The position numbers and the translations under genes were made by a program. A stretch of DNA of 64,000 nucleotides. Origin: Collinsella aerofaciens. Lineage in GTDB: Bacteria; Actinomycetota; Coriobacteriia; Coriobacteriales; Coriobacteriaceae. Of the stretch, positions 1 to 8,028 are shown in pieces (within the stretch, counting starts at the first letter, position 1; each line of letters opens with the position of its first letter). Location: contig NZ_JAQLDQ010000001.1 in assembly GCF_028209395.1 (NCBI RefSeq), forward strand, positions 186,001 to 250,000, in the 5' to 3' direction. The notes under the pieces are model-generated. The model was not told where the DNA came from. It was given only the letters and a program-made list of their open reading frames with translations, and did no database searches.

Positions 1-2
1 CG

Positions 3-389
<387 letters not shown>

Positions 390-400
390 GGACGACGCAT

Positions 401-784
401 ATGTTTAAATATGGCAAAAAAGCTGGCTACATGGGTATTGCGTTGCTCGTACTTGCGGTGATTCCGCTGGTGGTTGCAGCGTGTGTTATCCCCAACATTG
501 GTCCCGAGGTGGCAACGAAGTTTAACGCGGCCGGTGAGGTGACGCGCTGGGGCAAGAGCTACGAGCTGCTGGCACTGCCGGTGCTCAACCTGCTGCTGAG
601 CGTGGCGACGTACTTTACGGCAGGACGTCAGGCTAAAAACAATGATGACTCCGCCGCCATGGCGCGCATCGTGTGCGAGCGCTACCTGCGAAACGGCTGC
701 ATCACGGGTGTGTTCCTCAACGTAATCAACGTCTACTTTATGTACTCGGCTATTACCGGAACAGGCTTTGGCTTTGGTTTCTAG
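401..784 (+). CDS. Small membrane protein, DUF1648-like
   Basis: This encodes 127 residues with about three hydrophobic segments: roughly 10-30, 64-80 and 105-120. The stretch after the first segment (VATKFNAAGEVTRWGKSYE, then LLALPVLNLLL) matches the DUF1648 pattern seen in SdpI-type immunity and regulator membrane proteins, in which a hydrophilic FNxxG loop is followed by a second helix. The protein is shorter than SdpI and lacks its C-terminal half. It starts 11 bp after ychF. The function is unknown; membrane location is well supported, the DUF1648 assignment is from pattern recognition only. Confidence 0.7.
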   Translation: MFKYGKKAGYMGIALLVLAVIPLVVAACVIPNIGPEVATKFNAAGEVTRWGKSYELLALPVLNLLLSVATYFTAGRQAKNNDDSAAMARIVCERYLRNGCITGVFLNVINVYFMYSAITGTGFGFGF

Positions 785-793
785 CCTGTCCTT

Positions 794-1243
794 TTAGGCA
801 ACGAGCCTGCACGCATATTCAATGGCTGCTGCGAGGCCGCCGCTCGATCGTGGTTTAAAGACCATATCGGCGGCGGCCTCGTTTTCGTATCCGGAGCCGC
901 GGAGGGCGAGTGCGATACCGGCTTCTAAAAGGAGCGGCAGGCCGCGTTGGCTGGTTGCGATTACGGCAGCCTGATTGAGCGAGCAGCTGTGCGCTTGGCA
1001 TTGGATGGCAAGTTCGCCTTGCGCCGGGCAAGGGACCAGAACGGCGGCGACGCGACTTGATAGTAATGCAAATGCTGTGCGCTCATCGGGCGAAAGGCAT
1101 TCGGCTTCAACGACGACGAGCTTGGGCGGTGCGCTGTTTGTGCGAAGCGTGGCTCGGTACATGCGGACCGAAGAACCCGACATAGAAAACTCTGTGTATT
1201 CGGCAAAACGTAAACTATAGTTTACGTTTTTGTTCAGCTCCAT
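794..1243 (-). CDS. Hypothetical protein beside XRE regulator
   Basis: The 149-residue product is not one I recognise. It has no obvious signal peptide or membrane helix; the C-terminal half is rich in Ala and Leu. The ATG at 1243 has a poor ribosome-binding site, and codons 5-13 overlap a perfect 26-bp palindrome, so a start at the internal ATG at 1183 (after the weak site AGAG) is at least as likely. The gene is divergent from a 72-residue XRE regulator 15 bp away, an arrangement typical of autoregulated toxin-antitoxin or regulator-target pairs, but there is no sequence evidence for toxin activity. Confidence 0.5.
   Translation of the reverse strand: MELNKNVNYSLRFAEYTEFSMSGSSVRMYRATLRTNSAPPKLVVVEAECLSPDERTAFALLSSRVAAVLVPCPAQGELAIQCQAHSCSLNQAAVIATSQRGLPLLLEAGIALALRGSGYENEAAADMVFKPRSSGGLAAAIEYACRLVA
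1205..1230. promoter_or_regulatory. Perfect 26-bp palindrome, candidate XRE operator
   Basis: AAAACGTAAACTA at 1205-1217 is followed directly by its exact reverse complement at 1218-1230. It sits about 30 bp upstream of the XRE regulator start and overlaps the first codons of the divergent gene (or lies just upstream if that gene starts at 1183). A symmetric AT-rich palindrome between a small HTH protein and a divergent partner is what a dimeric repressor would bind. Binding is inferred. Confidence 0.7.
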
Positions 1244-1258
1244 TTCAAACTCGGCTGC

Positions 1259-1477
1259 ATGGACGAACGTGCGAAACAGATTCTTGGCAGGCGGGTCGAA
1301 GAGACACGCAGGGACCTTGGTATCTCCAAGGTTGATTTTTGTGTGGCGACAGGAATCAGCCGACCCTACCTCGACCGAATCGAAGATGGGACGGCAAATT
1401 TCACGCTCAAGGTTCTATTTAAGATCGCGCCCGCACTCGGCATGACGGTGTCAGAGCTTCTCGAGGGGATCGAATAG
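1259..1477 (+). CDS. XRE-family HTH transcriptional regulator
   Basis: This 72-residue protein is almost entirely one Cro/C1-type helix-turn-helix. RRDLGISKVDFCVATGISRPYLDRIEDG (split here by eye into helix 2, turn and recognition helix) is the canonical layout, and VLFKIAPALGMTVSELLEG is the usual closing helix pair. No effector or peptidase domain follows, so it probably acts as a simple dimeric repressor. The perfect palindrome just upstream is its most likely operator, giving control of itself and of the divergent unknown gene. Confidence 0.85.
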   Translation: MDERAKQILGRRVEETRRDLGISKVDFCVATGISRPYLDRIEDGTANFTLKVLFKIAPALGMTVSELLEGIE

Positions 1478-1499
1478 GGGATACCCGTCGACAACTGAA

Positions 1500-2513
1500 T
1501 TACGCCATCGGGATGCGGTCGTGGTTGACTTGGCTGTAGAACAGGCGCTGAATCTCGGCCGCATCACGTGACTGGCCGAGTGCCCACATGGTTTTGGCCA
1601 CGAGCGTCTCGGTGGTCATGTCGTCGCCGCGCAAAATGCCCGGATGATCGGCGTAGGCACGGCCGACCTCATAAACACCCAGGTCAAGGCCCTCTTCGGG
1701 GACCTGCGTGGTCATAACGACAGTGCGACCCGAATCGACCCAGCGGAAAATTGCCTCTTGGAACGACTCGCCCGACTCACCAAACTCGGGGATACCGCCA
1801 ATGCCAAAGGTCTCCAGAATCACAGCGTCGTAGCTATCGGCAAGAGCGTCCAGGATACCCGGGTTCACGCCGGGTGTCAGCTTAAGGACAAATACGCGCG
1901 GGTCGATGCTGTCGTAGAAGCGAACCGGGTTCTCGTCCTGGTGAGTGCCGTGGAGTCCGTTGCGAACGATGCGGTCGTTGCGGATATAGGCAATGGGCGG
2001 ATAGTTGACGCTAATGAACGCGTTAAAGCTCATGGTGCGCTGCTTGCGGGCGCGCGTGCCGGCAATGGCTACGCCGCCAAAGACAATCGAGACGTCGTGC
2101 GAATGCTCGTCGAGCGCATAGAGCAGGCTCTGGTACAGGTTGAGCTTGGCGTCGGTAAAGGGATTGCCCATGGGCTTTTGCGAGCCGGTGAGTACGATGG
2201 GCTTGGGGCTGTCCTGAATCAGATAGGAAAGCGCCGCCGCGGTGTAGCTCATGGTGTCGGTGCCGTGCAGAATCACGAAGCCGTCGTGGTCGGCATAACC
2301 CTCGACGATGACGTCGCGGATACGCATCCAGTCGCTCGGACGCATATTGGTGCTGTCGATGTTCATGGGCTGCACGACGTCGAGCTCGCAGAGGCCCGAG
2401 ATCTCGGGGACGCTCTGGGCGAGCTCCTCACCGGTCAGGGCGGGGGAGAGGCCGTTGCCGTCCTCGGTCGATGCGATGGTGCCGCCCGTGGCGATGAGAA
2501 GGATGCGCTTCAT
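1500..2513 (-). CDS. L-asparaginase, type I-like
   Basis: The enzyme would hydrolyse L-asparagine to aspartate and ammonia. The start at 2513 has the site AGGA seven bases upstream; an upstream in-frame extension is ignored because it lacks one. The 337-residue product opens with ILLIATGGTIAST (the first catalytic Thr motif) and has ILHGTDTMSYTAAALS (second catalytic motif, Thr-Asp) near residue 90, then IVLTGSQKPMGNPFTDAK. No signal peptide is visible, which fits the cytoplasmic AnsA type. It is divergent from guaA, and it could supply ammonia or aspartate to nucleotide synthesis, though that link is only inference. Confidence 0.92.
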   Translation of the reverse strand: MKRILLIATGGTIASTEDGNGLSPALTGEELAQSVPEISGLCELDVVQPMNIDSTNMRPSDWMRIRDVIVEGYADHDGFVILHGTDTMSYTAAALSYLIQDSPKPIVLTGSQKPMGNPFTDAKLNLYQSLLYALDEHSHDVSIVFGGVAIAGTRARKQRTMSFNAFISVNYPPIAYIRNDRIVRNGLHGTHQDENPVRFYDSIDPRVFVLKLTPGVNPGILDALADSYDAVILETFGIGGIPEFGESGESFQEAIFRWVDSGRTVVMTTQVPEEGLDLGVYEVGRAYADHPGILRGDDMTTETLVAKTMWALGQSRDAAEIQRLFYSQVNHDRIPMA

Positions 2514-2590
2514 GCTGGTATTCCTATCGTATTTGCCGCCGCAGAGGCGGAGTCGTTCGGCAGTATTGTGGCACAGGGCGTCCAATGTTC

Positions 2591-2617
2591 AAACGTATTA
2601 CATCATCTGTAACGTTT
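2591..2617. promoter_or_regulatory. Imperfect inverted repeat upstream of asparaginase
   Basis: AAACGTATTACA and TGTAACGTTT flank a 5-bp spacer in the 266-bp gap between the divergent asparaginase and guaA genes; the arms match except for a 2-bp bulge. It could be an operator for either gene. The rest of the gap holds a plausible guaA promoter area (TACACT near 2710) but no recognisable riboswitch. Confidence 0.35.
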
Positions 2618-2779
2618 GGTAACACTTCAATTGCCGTCAAATAGGCCCCGGTCGTGCGTTTGCCGTGCGCTGATGGCTGCGAGGGACGAGAAACCCCATA
2701 TAACGTGTACACTATGTAAGCTGTTTTCGTTTATTCGCGCGGGTGGGCACAGGCTCCCCGCCAACAAGAGGGGGAAACC

Positions 2780-4378
2780 ATGGATCAAAAGGCTTCCGCA
2801 AAGGTCCTCGTACTCGACTTTGGTGCGCAGTACGGTCAGCTCATTGCCCGTCGCGTCCGCGACCTCAACGTGTATTCCGAGATCGTTCCCTGCGACATCT
2901 CGGCCGATGAGATTCGCGAAATGAACGCCTCTGCGCTCATCCTCTCTGGCGGCCCGGCTTCTGTGTATGCCGAGGACGCTCCGTCCATCGATCCCGCCAT
3001 CTTTGACCTGGGCCTTCCCGTTCTGGGCTTTTGCTACGGCCATCAGATCACGGCCGTGACGCTCGGCGGCAAGGTCGGTCACTCCGAGGTGGGCGAATAC
3101 GGCCGCGCCACCATCACGCGTACGGCCGGCGCCAAGCTCTTTAACTCCACGCCTATGGAGCAGACCGTGTGGATGAGCCACCGCGACGCCGTGTCCGAGG
3201 TGCCCGAGGGCTTTACCGTTACCGCCAGCACCGACGTGTGCCCGGTTGCCGCCATGGAGTGCGTCGAGCGCAAGATCTTCACCACGCAGTTCCACCCCGA
3301 GGTCAAGCACTCCGAGTACGGTCAGCAGCTGCTGAGCAACTTTCTGTTTGAGATCTGCGGCCTGGAGCCCAACTGGAGCATGGATAACCTGGTCGAGACC
3401 ATGACAGCCGAGTTCCGCGAGAAGGTCGGCGACGACCGCGTGATTCTGGCCCTGTCCGGCGGCGTCGACTCCTCCGTCGTGGCTGCGCTGGGCGCTCGCG
3501 CCGTGGGCAAGCAGATGACCTGCGTGTTCATCAACCACGGCCTGCTGCGCAAGGGCGAGCCCGAGCAGGTGGAGGAGGTCTTCACCAAGCAGTTTGACGT
3601 CGACTTTATCCACGTCCACGCCGAGGACCGTTATGCCGAGCTTCTGGCCGGCGTGACCGAGCCCGAGGAGAAGCGCCGCATCATCGGTACGCAGTTCTGG
3701 AAAGAGTTCTTCGCCGTGGCGCAGCAGCTCGAGACCGATGGCAAGCCGGTCAAGTACTTGGCTCAGGGCACCATCTACCCCGACATCATTGAGTCCGGCG
3801 CTCGCAAGACGGGCGGCAAGACGGCTACCATCAAGAGCCATCACAATCTGATCCCGTTCCCCGAGGGCGTGCACTTCGACCTTATTGAGCCGCTCGACCA
3901 CTTCTTTAAGGACGAGGTCCGCGCGCTTGGTCTGGCGCTCGGTCTGCCGGGTCATATCGTGTTCCGCCAGCCTTTCCCGGGCCCGGGTCTGGCCATCCGC
4001 ATCATCGGTGCGGTCGACAAGGAGAAGCTCGAGATCCTCAAGAATGCCGACGCCATCGTGCGCGAGGAGCTCGACGCCTATAACCAGCGTCTGTTTGAGC
4101 AGACCGGCGAGCGCAACTCCGAGCATAGCTGCTGGCAGTATTTCGCCGTCCTGCCCGACATTAAGTCCGTCGGCGTTATGGGCGACGAGCGCACCTACCA
4201 GCGCCCAATTATCCTGCGTGCCGTCGAGTCCAGCGATGCCATGACCGCCGACTGGGCCAAGCTGCCCTACGACGTCCTGGCCCGCATCTCCGGCCGCATC
4301 GTGGCCGAGGTTCCCGGCGCCAACCGCGTGTGCTACGACATCACGTCCAAGCCGCCCGCGACGATTGAGTGGGAATAG
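2780..4378 (+). CDS. guaA: GMP synthase (glutamine-hydrolysing)
   Basis: This converts XMP to GMP using glutamine and ATP, the last step of guanine nucleotide synthesis. All domains of the usual bacterial enzyme are present in 532 residues: the class I glutaminase with nucleophile C85 in GFCYGHQ and H172/E174 in QFHPEVK, the ATP-pyrophosphatase with P-loop SGGVDSS at about 226-232, and the dimerisation domain ending in ITSKPPATIEWE. The start has the site GAGGGGG. A second, glutaminase-less paralogue lies at 25980-26960. Confidence 0.97.
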   Translation: MDQKASAKVLVLDFGAQYGQLIARRVRDLNVYSEIVPCDISADEIREMNASALILSGGPASVYAEDAPSIDPAIFDLGLPVLGFCYGHQITAVTLGGKVGHSEVGEYGRATITRTAGAKLFNSTPMEQTVWMSHRDAVSEVPEGFTVTASTDVCPVAAMECVERKIFTTQFHPEVKHSEYGQQLLSNFLFEICGLEPNWSMDNLVETMTAEFREKVGDDRVILALSGGVDSSVVAALGARAVGKQMTCVFINHGLLRKGEPEQVEEVFTKQFDVDFIHVHAEDRYAELLAGVTEPEEKRRIIGTQFWKEFFAVAQQLETDGKPVKYLAQGTIYPDIIESGARKTGGKTATIKSHHNLIPFPEGVHFDLIEPLDHFFKDEVRALGLALGLPGHIVFRQPFPGPGLAIRIIGAVDKEKLEILKNADAIVREELDAYNQRLFEQTGERNSEHSCWQYFAVLPDIKSVGVMGDERTYQRPIILRAVESSDAMTADWAKLPYDVLARISGRIVAEVPGANRVCYDITSKPPATIEWE

Positions 4379-4412
4379 AACATACGTTCGATAAAATAAT
4401 ATAGTATCAGAT

Positions 4413-4446
4413 AGCGGGCACGGTTTCAATTGAATCCGTGCCCGCT
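4413..4446 (+). terminator. Stem-loop after guaA
   Basis: AGCGGGCACGG pairs perfectly with CCGTGCCCGCT across a 12-base AT-rich loop, 34 bp after the guaA stop. There is no clear T-tract after it, so it may terminate weakly or work in both directions for guaA and the converging methyltransferase operon. Confidence 0.6.
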
Positions 4447-4532
4447 GCTGTATGCGTGTCCTTGCACGCCCAATATGCGCCGTAAAAGCCGTCTTCTTCG
4501 ACGTCAAAGTGAATGCGCTTCGTTTTCGCCTC

Positions 4533-5363
4533 TCAAAATCTTATTTTCACGATTTGCATTTTCATCCCGTTGTCACCGACCCTTGCGAGAAACCGGAAAA
4601 AGCAGCTGACAGAAGAGTCTCTCAAATCGTTGTAGCCCAGCATATAGCCGCGACTTGTGACCTGCAGACGGCTGTCCCACGTGCCGATTTCCTTGGCGGC
4701 ATCCGAAACCGCAAAATATGCCCCCACATCCTTGATTTTTGCAGTCTTAAGCCATGTTTTTGCGATCATCTTTACCGCCGTCCGATTGGCAGCATCAAAG
4801 ACCAGCACACTGCCGGGGAAAGCGTCCGCCATCCCCCGCACCAGTTCCCGGACCTGCTGGGTCAGAAAGTAATAGAACACCCCGGAGGCAAAGAACACCG
4901 CCCCGCGGGAGGCATCGATTTTGCTAAACCATGCGGTGTCTTTCAGGTCGCAGGGGATATTTTGTTCTCGATCCCCGGCGGGCAGTAGCTGCTGCCGCAA
5001 GGCAATCACATCCGGGAAGTCCAGATTGTAGATCTTGCATCTACCGTTGTCGCAGGTTCTGCCGGTGTTGTCCAGCCCGCAGCCCAGATTGACCACCGCC
5101 GCATTGGGGTGGCCTTTCAGGTAATCCCGCACCTCGAAAGCAAGATCACTCTGCCGTGTGGCCACCTCCAGCGCACCAAAGCGCTGTATCAGGCTGCGGG
5201 AGTTTTTCTCTGCCTCTGAAAAGTCGTAGTCGATCTGGTCGAGCAGACGAACCGCTGTTTCATCCCTGTAAAGGTTCGGGTACAACTCCGTACACAGCTT
5301 CCGGGAATACAGCGGGAGGATCAGCGTCTCCTGCACGGTGTTTTTCTCAATTTTACATTTCAT
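4533..5363 (-). CDS. Class I SAM methyltransferase, leucine-carboxyl-methyltransferase type
   Basis: The 276-residue product belongs to the LCM/polyketide O-methyltransferase group (COG3315-like). VVNLGCGLDNTGR around residue 90 is the family's SAM-binding motif I, and NLDFPDVIALRQQLL follows as motif II, as in other members. Its substrate cannot be read from sequence. The start has the site GAGGAAG. It is the last gene of a three-methyltransferase operon; composition is lower in GC than flanking core genes, and the protein looks more like Firmicutes homologues, suggesting transfer. The gap of 115 bp before it holds a short hydrophobic reading frame of doubtful value. Confidence 0.8.
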   Translation of the reverse strand: MKCKIEKNTVQETLILPLYSRKLCTELYPNLYRDETAVRLLDQIDYDFSEAEKNSRSLIQRFGALEVATRQSDLAFEVRDYLKGHPNAAVVNLGCGLDNTGRTCDNGRCKIYNLDFPDVIALRQQLLPAGDREQNIPCDLKDTAWFSKIDASRGAVFFASGVFYYFLTQQVRELVRGMADAFPGSVLVFDAANRTAVKMIAKTWLKTAKIKDVGAYFAVSDAAKEIGTWDSRLQVTSRGYMLGYNDLRDSSVSCFFRFLARVGDNGMKMQIVKIRF

Positions 5364-5478
5364 AGGTTTCTTCCTCAGTGAATAAAAACTGTCATAATTG
5401 CCGCCAGCATAGCCGCTATGACCGTCATGCCTATCGCCATGTGCAGGATGGATGCAAAAATGCCCGTGCTTGATACCC

Positions 5479-6084
5479 CTACTTCCGCGCCGTGACGCAG
5501 AGCCACTTTTTCTTTTTGTGTATCTGCACCTCGTGAAAACCCGCCTGCTCCAGACATGCCTTTAATTCAATGTCCTTGTAGATGGTCATGCCGCCGATGA
5601 TCTGCGTCCACCTCTCGTCCTTGTCCGTATCGCCATTGCTCTCGTTGCAGATAAGAATTGTCCCGCCTGGCTTCAGCGTCCGCCAGACCTCACGGAAGCA
5701 TCGGGGCAAATCAGGCCAAAAATAGACGGTCTCAAAGGCCGTGGCGGCATCGAAGTAGCTATCCTCAAACACCATATCCGCCACACTGCCTTGCAGAACG
5801 GCGCAACGCCCCTCCTGAATTGCAATTCGGTTGAGCTTTCTAGTCTTCTCCACGCTGACGGGCGAATAGTCGACGCCCTTGACGACGCCATGCGGGCATT
5901 TTTTCAGCAGCCGTTTTATGTTCGCCCCGCCGCCGCAGCCGCAATCCAGCACCTTGGCATTTGGCGCAAGTCGTAGAAATCGAAGTCCCCACCGCGCCAC
6001 AGGGCTGTGGCCCAGATTCATCATGGCAACCATAAGTTTTCCGCCGAGGCCCACGGGCTTGCGGGTGTTTTCAAAGAACGACAT
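5479..6084 (-). CDS. Class I SAM-dependent methyltransferase
   Basis: The 201-residue product has a compact Rossmann methyltransferase fold: AKVLDCGCGGGANIKRLL is motif I, GVDYSPVSVEKTRKLN is motif II, and LKPGGTILICNESNG is the post-motif strand. I place the start at 6084 because it has the strong site GGAGGGG; that site lies inside the end of the upstream methyltransferase gene, which it overlaps by 14 bp, so translation is probably coupled. The substrate is unknown. The protein resembles small-molecule methyltransferases more than RNA or protein enzymes. Confidence 0.82.
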   Translation of the reverse strand: MSFFENTRKPVGLGGKLMVAMMNLGHSPVARWGLRFLRLAPNAKVLDCGCGGGANIKRLLKKCPHGVVKGVDYSPVSVEKTRKLNRIAIQEGRCAVLQGSVADMVFEDSYFDAATAFETVYFWPDLPRCFREVWRTLKPGGTILICNESNGDTDKDERWTQIIGGMTIYKDIELKACLEQAGFHEVQIHKKKKWLCVTARK

Positions 6085-6700
6085 CTGGCCCCTCCGATTT
6101 CGTGCATTCCGCATAGGTCAATGGGAACGAGGCCTTCAGCACCGCGCTTTTCTGCACCGCCCAGCCGTTTTGACGCAGGAAACGCAGGTATTCCTCGCTT
6201 GTCCACCTGCTGTGGAGGGGGAATCCCGCCATACTCATGAAAAAGGCTTTTGCCTTGCCGGAAACCGAGTTCCCCGCGTGGGTGAAGGTTGGCGCGATGA
6301 GCACGCCGTCGTCCTTCAGTACCCGCCTGATTTCTTGCAGTGCCTTTTCCGGATGCGGCACTATGTGAAGCGCGTTGGACGCGATCACCACTTCGAAGGA
6401 CTTCTGTGCATAGGGCAGGCGGAACATATCTTGTACGGAAAAGTGCAGCTTTGCGGATTGATTGTCCCGCTTTGCTTCAAGGATCATCTGTGCAGAAGCG
6501 TCCGTAGCCTCGATGTGCACCGCCGCATCCACGATGCTCTTTGCGATAAGCCCCGTGCCGGTGGCAACCTCCAGTACGGTTTTTGCTTTCACCACCGGCC
6601 TGATCAGCTCATACATCTTCTCATACGCCGCCCGGTCCTTTCGCATGAAACGGTCGTACCGACCGGCATTCTTGTCCCAGAAGCCCTTGCGTTCGTGCAT
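6071..6700 (-). CDS. Class I SAM-dependent methyltransferase, UbiE-like
   Basis: This 209-residue protein is the first gene of the operon. TVLEVATGTGLIAKSI near residue 40 is SAM motif I, HIEATDASAQMI is motif II, and SFEVVIASNALHIVPHPEKAL is the post-I segment common in UbiE/COQ5-like enzymes. The start has a G-rich site (GGGGGG) about seven bases upstream. A palindrome and a DtxR-like box lie just upstream of it, suggesting metal-controlled expression of all three methyltransferases. The chemistry and substrate are not evident. Confidence 0.82.
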   Translation of the reverse strand: MHERKGFWDKNAGRYDRFMRKDRAAYEKMYELIRPVVKAKTVLEVATGTGLIAKSIVDAAVHIEATDASAQMILEAKRDNQSAKLHFSVQDMFRLPYAQKSFEVVIASNALHIVPHPEKALQEIRRVLKDDGVLIAPTFTHAGNSVSGKAKAFFMSMAGFPLHSRWTSEEYLRFLRQNGWAVQKSAVLKASFPLTYAECTKSEGPDVVL

Positions 6701-6719
6701 GGCTATCGCCCCCCAAACA

Positions 6720-6735
6720 GTTAGAGCAATCTAAC
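6720..6735. promoter_or_regulatory. Inverted repeat upstream of methyltransferase operon
   Basis: GTTAGA and TCTAAC form perfect arms around a 4-bp spacer, 20-35 bp upstream of the first methyltransferase start. On the minus strand the repeat lies immediately after a possible -10 element (TATAGT), so a bound protein would block transcription start. The DtxR-like box is a further 20 bp upstream. Confidence 0.4.
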
Positions 6736-6756
6736 TATAACACACGAATCATGCAG

Positions 6757-6778
6757 TAAGATAAGGCTAACCTTATTT
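6757..6778 (-). promoter_or_regulatory. DtxR/IdeR-like metalloregulator box
   Basis: Read on the minus strand, the site contains AGGTTAGCCT followed by TATCT. Against the known DtxR/IdeR core AGGTTAGCCTAACCT it matches at 13 of 15 positions. It also has its own symmetry (ATAAGG, 4 bp, CCTTAT). It lies 60-75 bp upstream of the three-methyltransferase operon. Control by iron or manganese through a DtxR-family repressor is inferred; no such repressor gene is in the window. Confidence 0.5.
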
Positions 6779-6780
6779 CT

Positions 6781-7482
6781 TGGCCAAGACGCATCTCTTC
6801 GGTTTTGCTTATAACGGTGTGAGTCAGATACTAAGCTGGAGCTGAAGAAGGAGCTTGGCGGACAGGTAGGTCGATACCGGTTCCCGGAACGGTGATCCAG
6901 CCAATTACACCAGGGCTCTAGTCATGCAGGTAAACCCAATCCATGACGGGAAATAGGTCCTTTTCTCTAGCTCGACGTCTTTCGGAGCTTGACGATTTGG
7001 ACTGATGGAGGTGAGAAGTCCCTCACTGCGCCAATACCAGAAGATTGCGCTATAGACATCTCTCCGACCCTTTGAATCACCCCTTTTCACGCCACCCGCT
7101 ACGAACCCCGGCGGAAACTAGGGAGTGATTAAAAAGGCGACCTGCGGTTTTGCGAATCAATTGAGTCATTCACAAAATCGCGAATTAAGGGCCTGATTCG
7201 CCCAAATTGCGCACGAATTGGCCCTTAGGCGGTACGACGCGACACGCATCGACAACACTCGGCCTGGATTAGTCACTGAGCGGGAATAGCGGGAACTGGC
7301 TTTTGAACTCGCGTTTTGATACCGTCGAGTACCGCCTGATGCTGTTTCGGCGCCGCCATAGAGTAAAGCCACCAGCGAAATAACGGGAATAAAAGCCTCC
7401 GGACCCTCTGGTTCGGAGGCTATCTTTTTGCATATCTGCCTAAAACGACTCCTTGCCAAAGCCCCTTGAGCATCGGGCGGCA
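6781..7482. other. Gene-poor gap with possible gene remnants
   Basis: No complete gene is supported over about 700 bp. On the plus strand there are two short coding-like tails that run to stop codons without a start: ELKKELGGQVGRYRFPER near 6840-6895, and FDTVEYRLMLFRRRHRVKPPAK ending at about 7382. The second is followed directly by a good terminator at 7394, as expected for the end of a former gene. The gap separates the methyltransferase cassette from the redox cluster and looks like insertion or deletion debris. Confidence 0.4.
7394..7428 (+). terminator. Rho-independent terminator without an intact upstream gene
   Basis: AGCCTCCGGACC pairs with GGTTCGGAGGCT (one G-T pair) around the loop CTCT, and is followed by ATCTTTTT. 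It points along the plus strand, where no complete gene precedes it, so it probably once served the decayed gene noted in the gap. Confidence 0.75.
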
Positions 7483-7923
7483 TTATTGAGTGTGGGCGTT
7501 ATCGTAGGTATCTTTGATTTCTTCTGGCAAATTACCGGGAATCAGCGCCTTCACTCTATCCTCGTTGCCATCTTGGATTGCCTGCTCGTAGTACCAGCAT
7601 TTGAACTTCAGCATGTCGAGCGCGCGGTTCATGTTCACGATCTCCGACTCCATGTGGGCCTTGCGCTCCTCGAACATGGCCTTGCGTTTGGGGTATGTTG
7701 AGGGACCCTCTGCGCACCATTCCATGAACAGCCGGATGTCCTTGATCTCCATTCCAGCCTTCTTTAGGCATTCGATGACCCGAAGCGCTTCGAGTTCCGT
7801 ATCGCTGAATCGGCGAATGCCGGATGCCCGCTCCAGCCCCGGGAACAATCCCTGCTTGTCGTAATATCGCAGCGTTGAAGCGGGCAAACCGAACATTTCC
7901 GCCACCTGTCCGATTGTGTACAT
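7483..7923 (-). CDS. MerR-family transcriptional regulator
   Basis: The 146-residue product begins with the MerR winged helix: MYTIGQVAEMFGLPASTLRYYDKQG and RFSDTELEALRVIECLKKAG are read in segments. A coiled-coil dimerisation helix runs from about 75 to 120. It lacks metal-binding cysteine patterns (one Cys in the helix), so it is more like the NolA/SoxR-type or drug-sensing members without a separate ligand domain. The start has the site GGAGGAG. It is divergent from a flavodoxin-fold reductase and very probably controls it through the operator between them. Confidence 0.9.
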   Translation of the reverse strand: MYTIGQVAEMFGLPASTLRYYDKQGLFPGLERASGIRRFSDTELEALRVIECLKKAGMEIKDIRLFMEWCAEGPSTYPKRKAMFEERKAHMESEIVNMNRALDMLKFKCWYYEQAIQDGNEDRVKALIPGNLPEEIKDTYDNAHTQ

Positions 7924-7954
7924 GGCTCCTCCGAAACAATGTCGAATTCATTCC

Positions 7955-7985
7955 TTGACCTAAAGTCAGGTTTAGGTATTACCTT
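7955..7985 (+). promoter_or_regulatory. MerR-type promoter with internal operator
   Basis: TTGACC at 7955-7960 is a good -35 element; the candidate -10 (TACCTT at 7980-7985) gives an over-long spacer of 19 bp, as in classical MerR promoters. Within the spacer, ACCTAAA at 7958-7964 and TTTAGGT at 7971-7977 are perfect inverted arms 6 bp apart. The layout fits activation of the reductase gene by DNA twisting; the assignment is inferred from geometry. Confidence 0.65.
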
Positions 7986-8028
7986 CATTCTCGTCAATGT
8001 AAATCGGGAGCGCAAGGGGTATTCCGTA

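Noticed and set aside
2606-2779. Guanine-type riboswitch before guaA
   Set aside because: There is a GC-rich hairpin near the start, but the conserved purine-riboswitch loops are not visible.
2627-4507. 626-codon open frame antisense to guaA
   Set aside because: A mirror of high-GC codon use; translation is repetitive Gly/His/Leu-rich with no domain, and guaA on the other strand is certain.
5375-5478. Hydrophobic frame MAIGMTVIAAMLAAIMTVFIH between two methyltransferase genes
   Set aside because: It looks like one membrane helix, but there is no ribosome-binding site or clear start; kept only as a possibility.
6781-7482. Insertion sequence remnant
   Set aside because: Short coding-like tails exist, but there are no recognisable transposase motifs or terminal inverted repeats, so it is called only gene debris.
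7166-7483. 105-codon minus-strand frame
   Set aside because: It reads through a strong terminator hairpin, has no ribosome-binding site and no recognisable domain.
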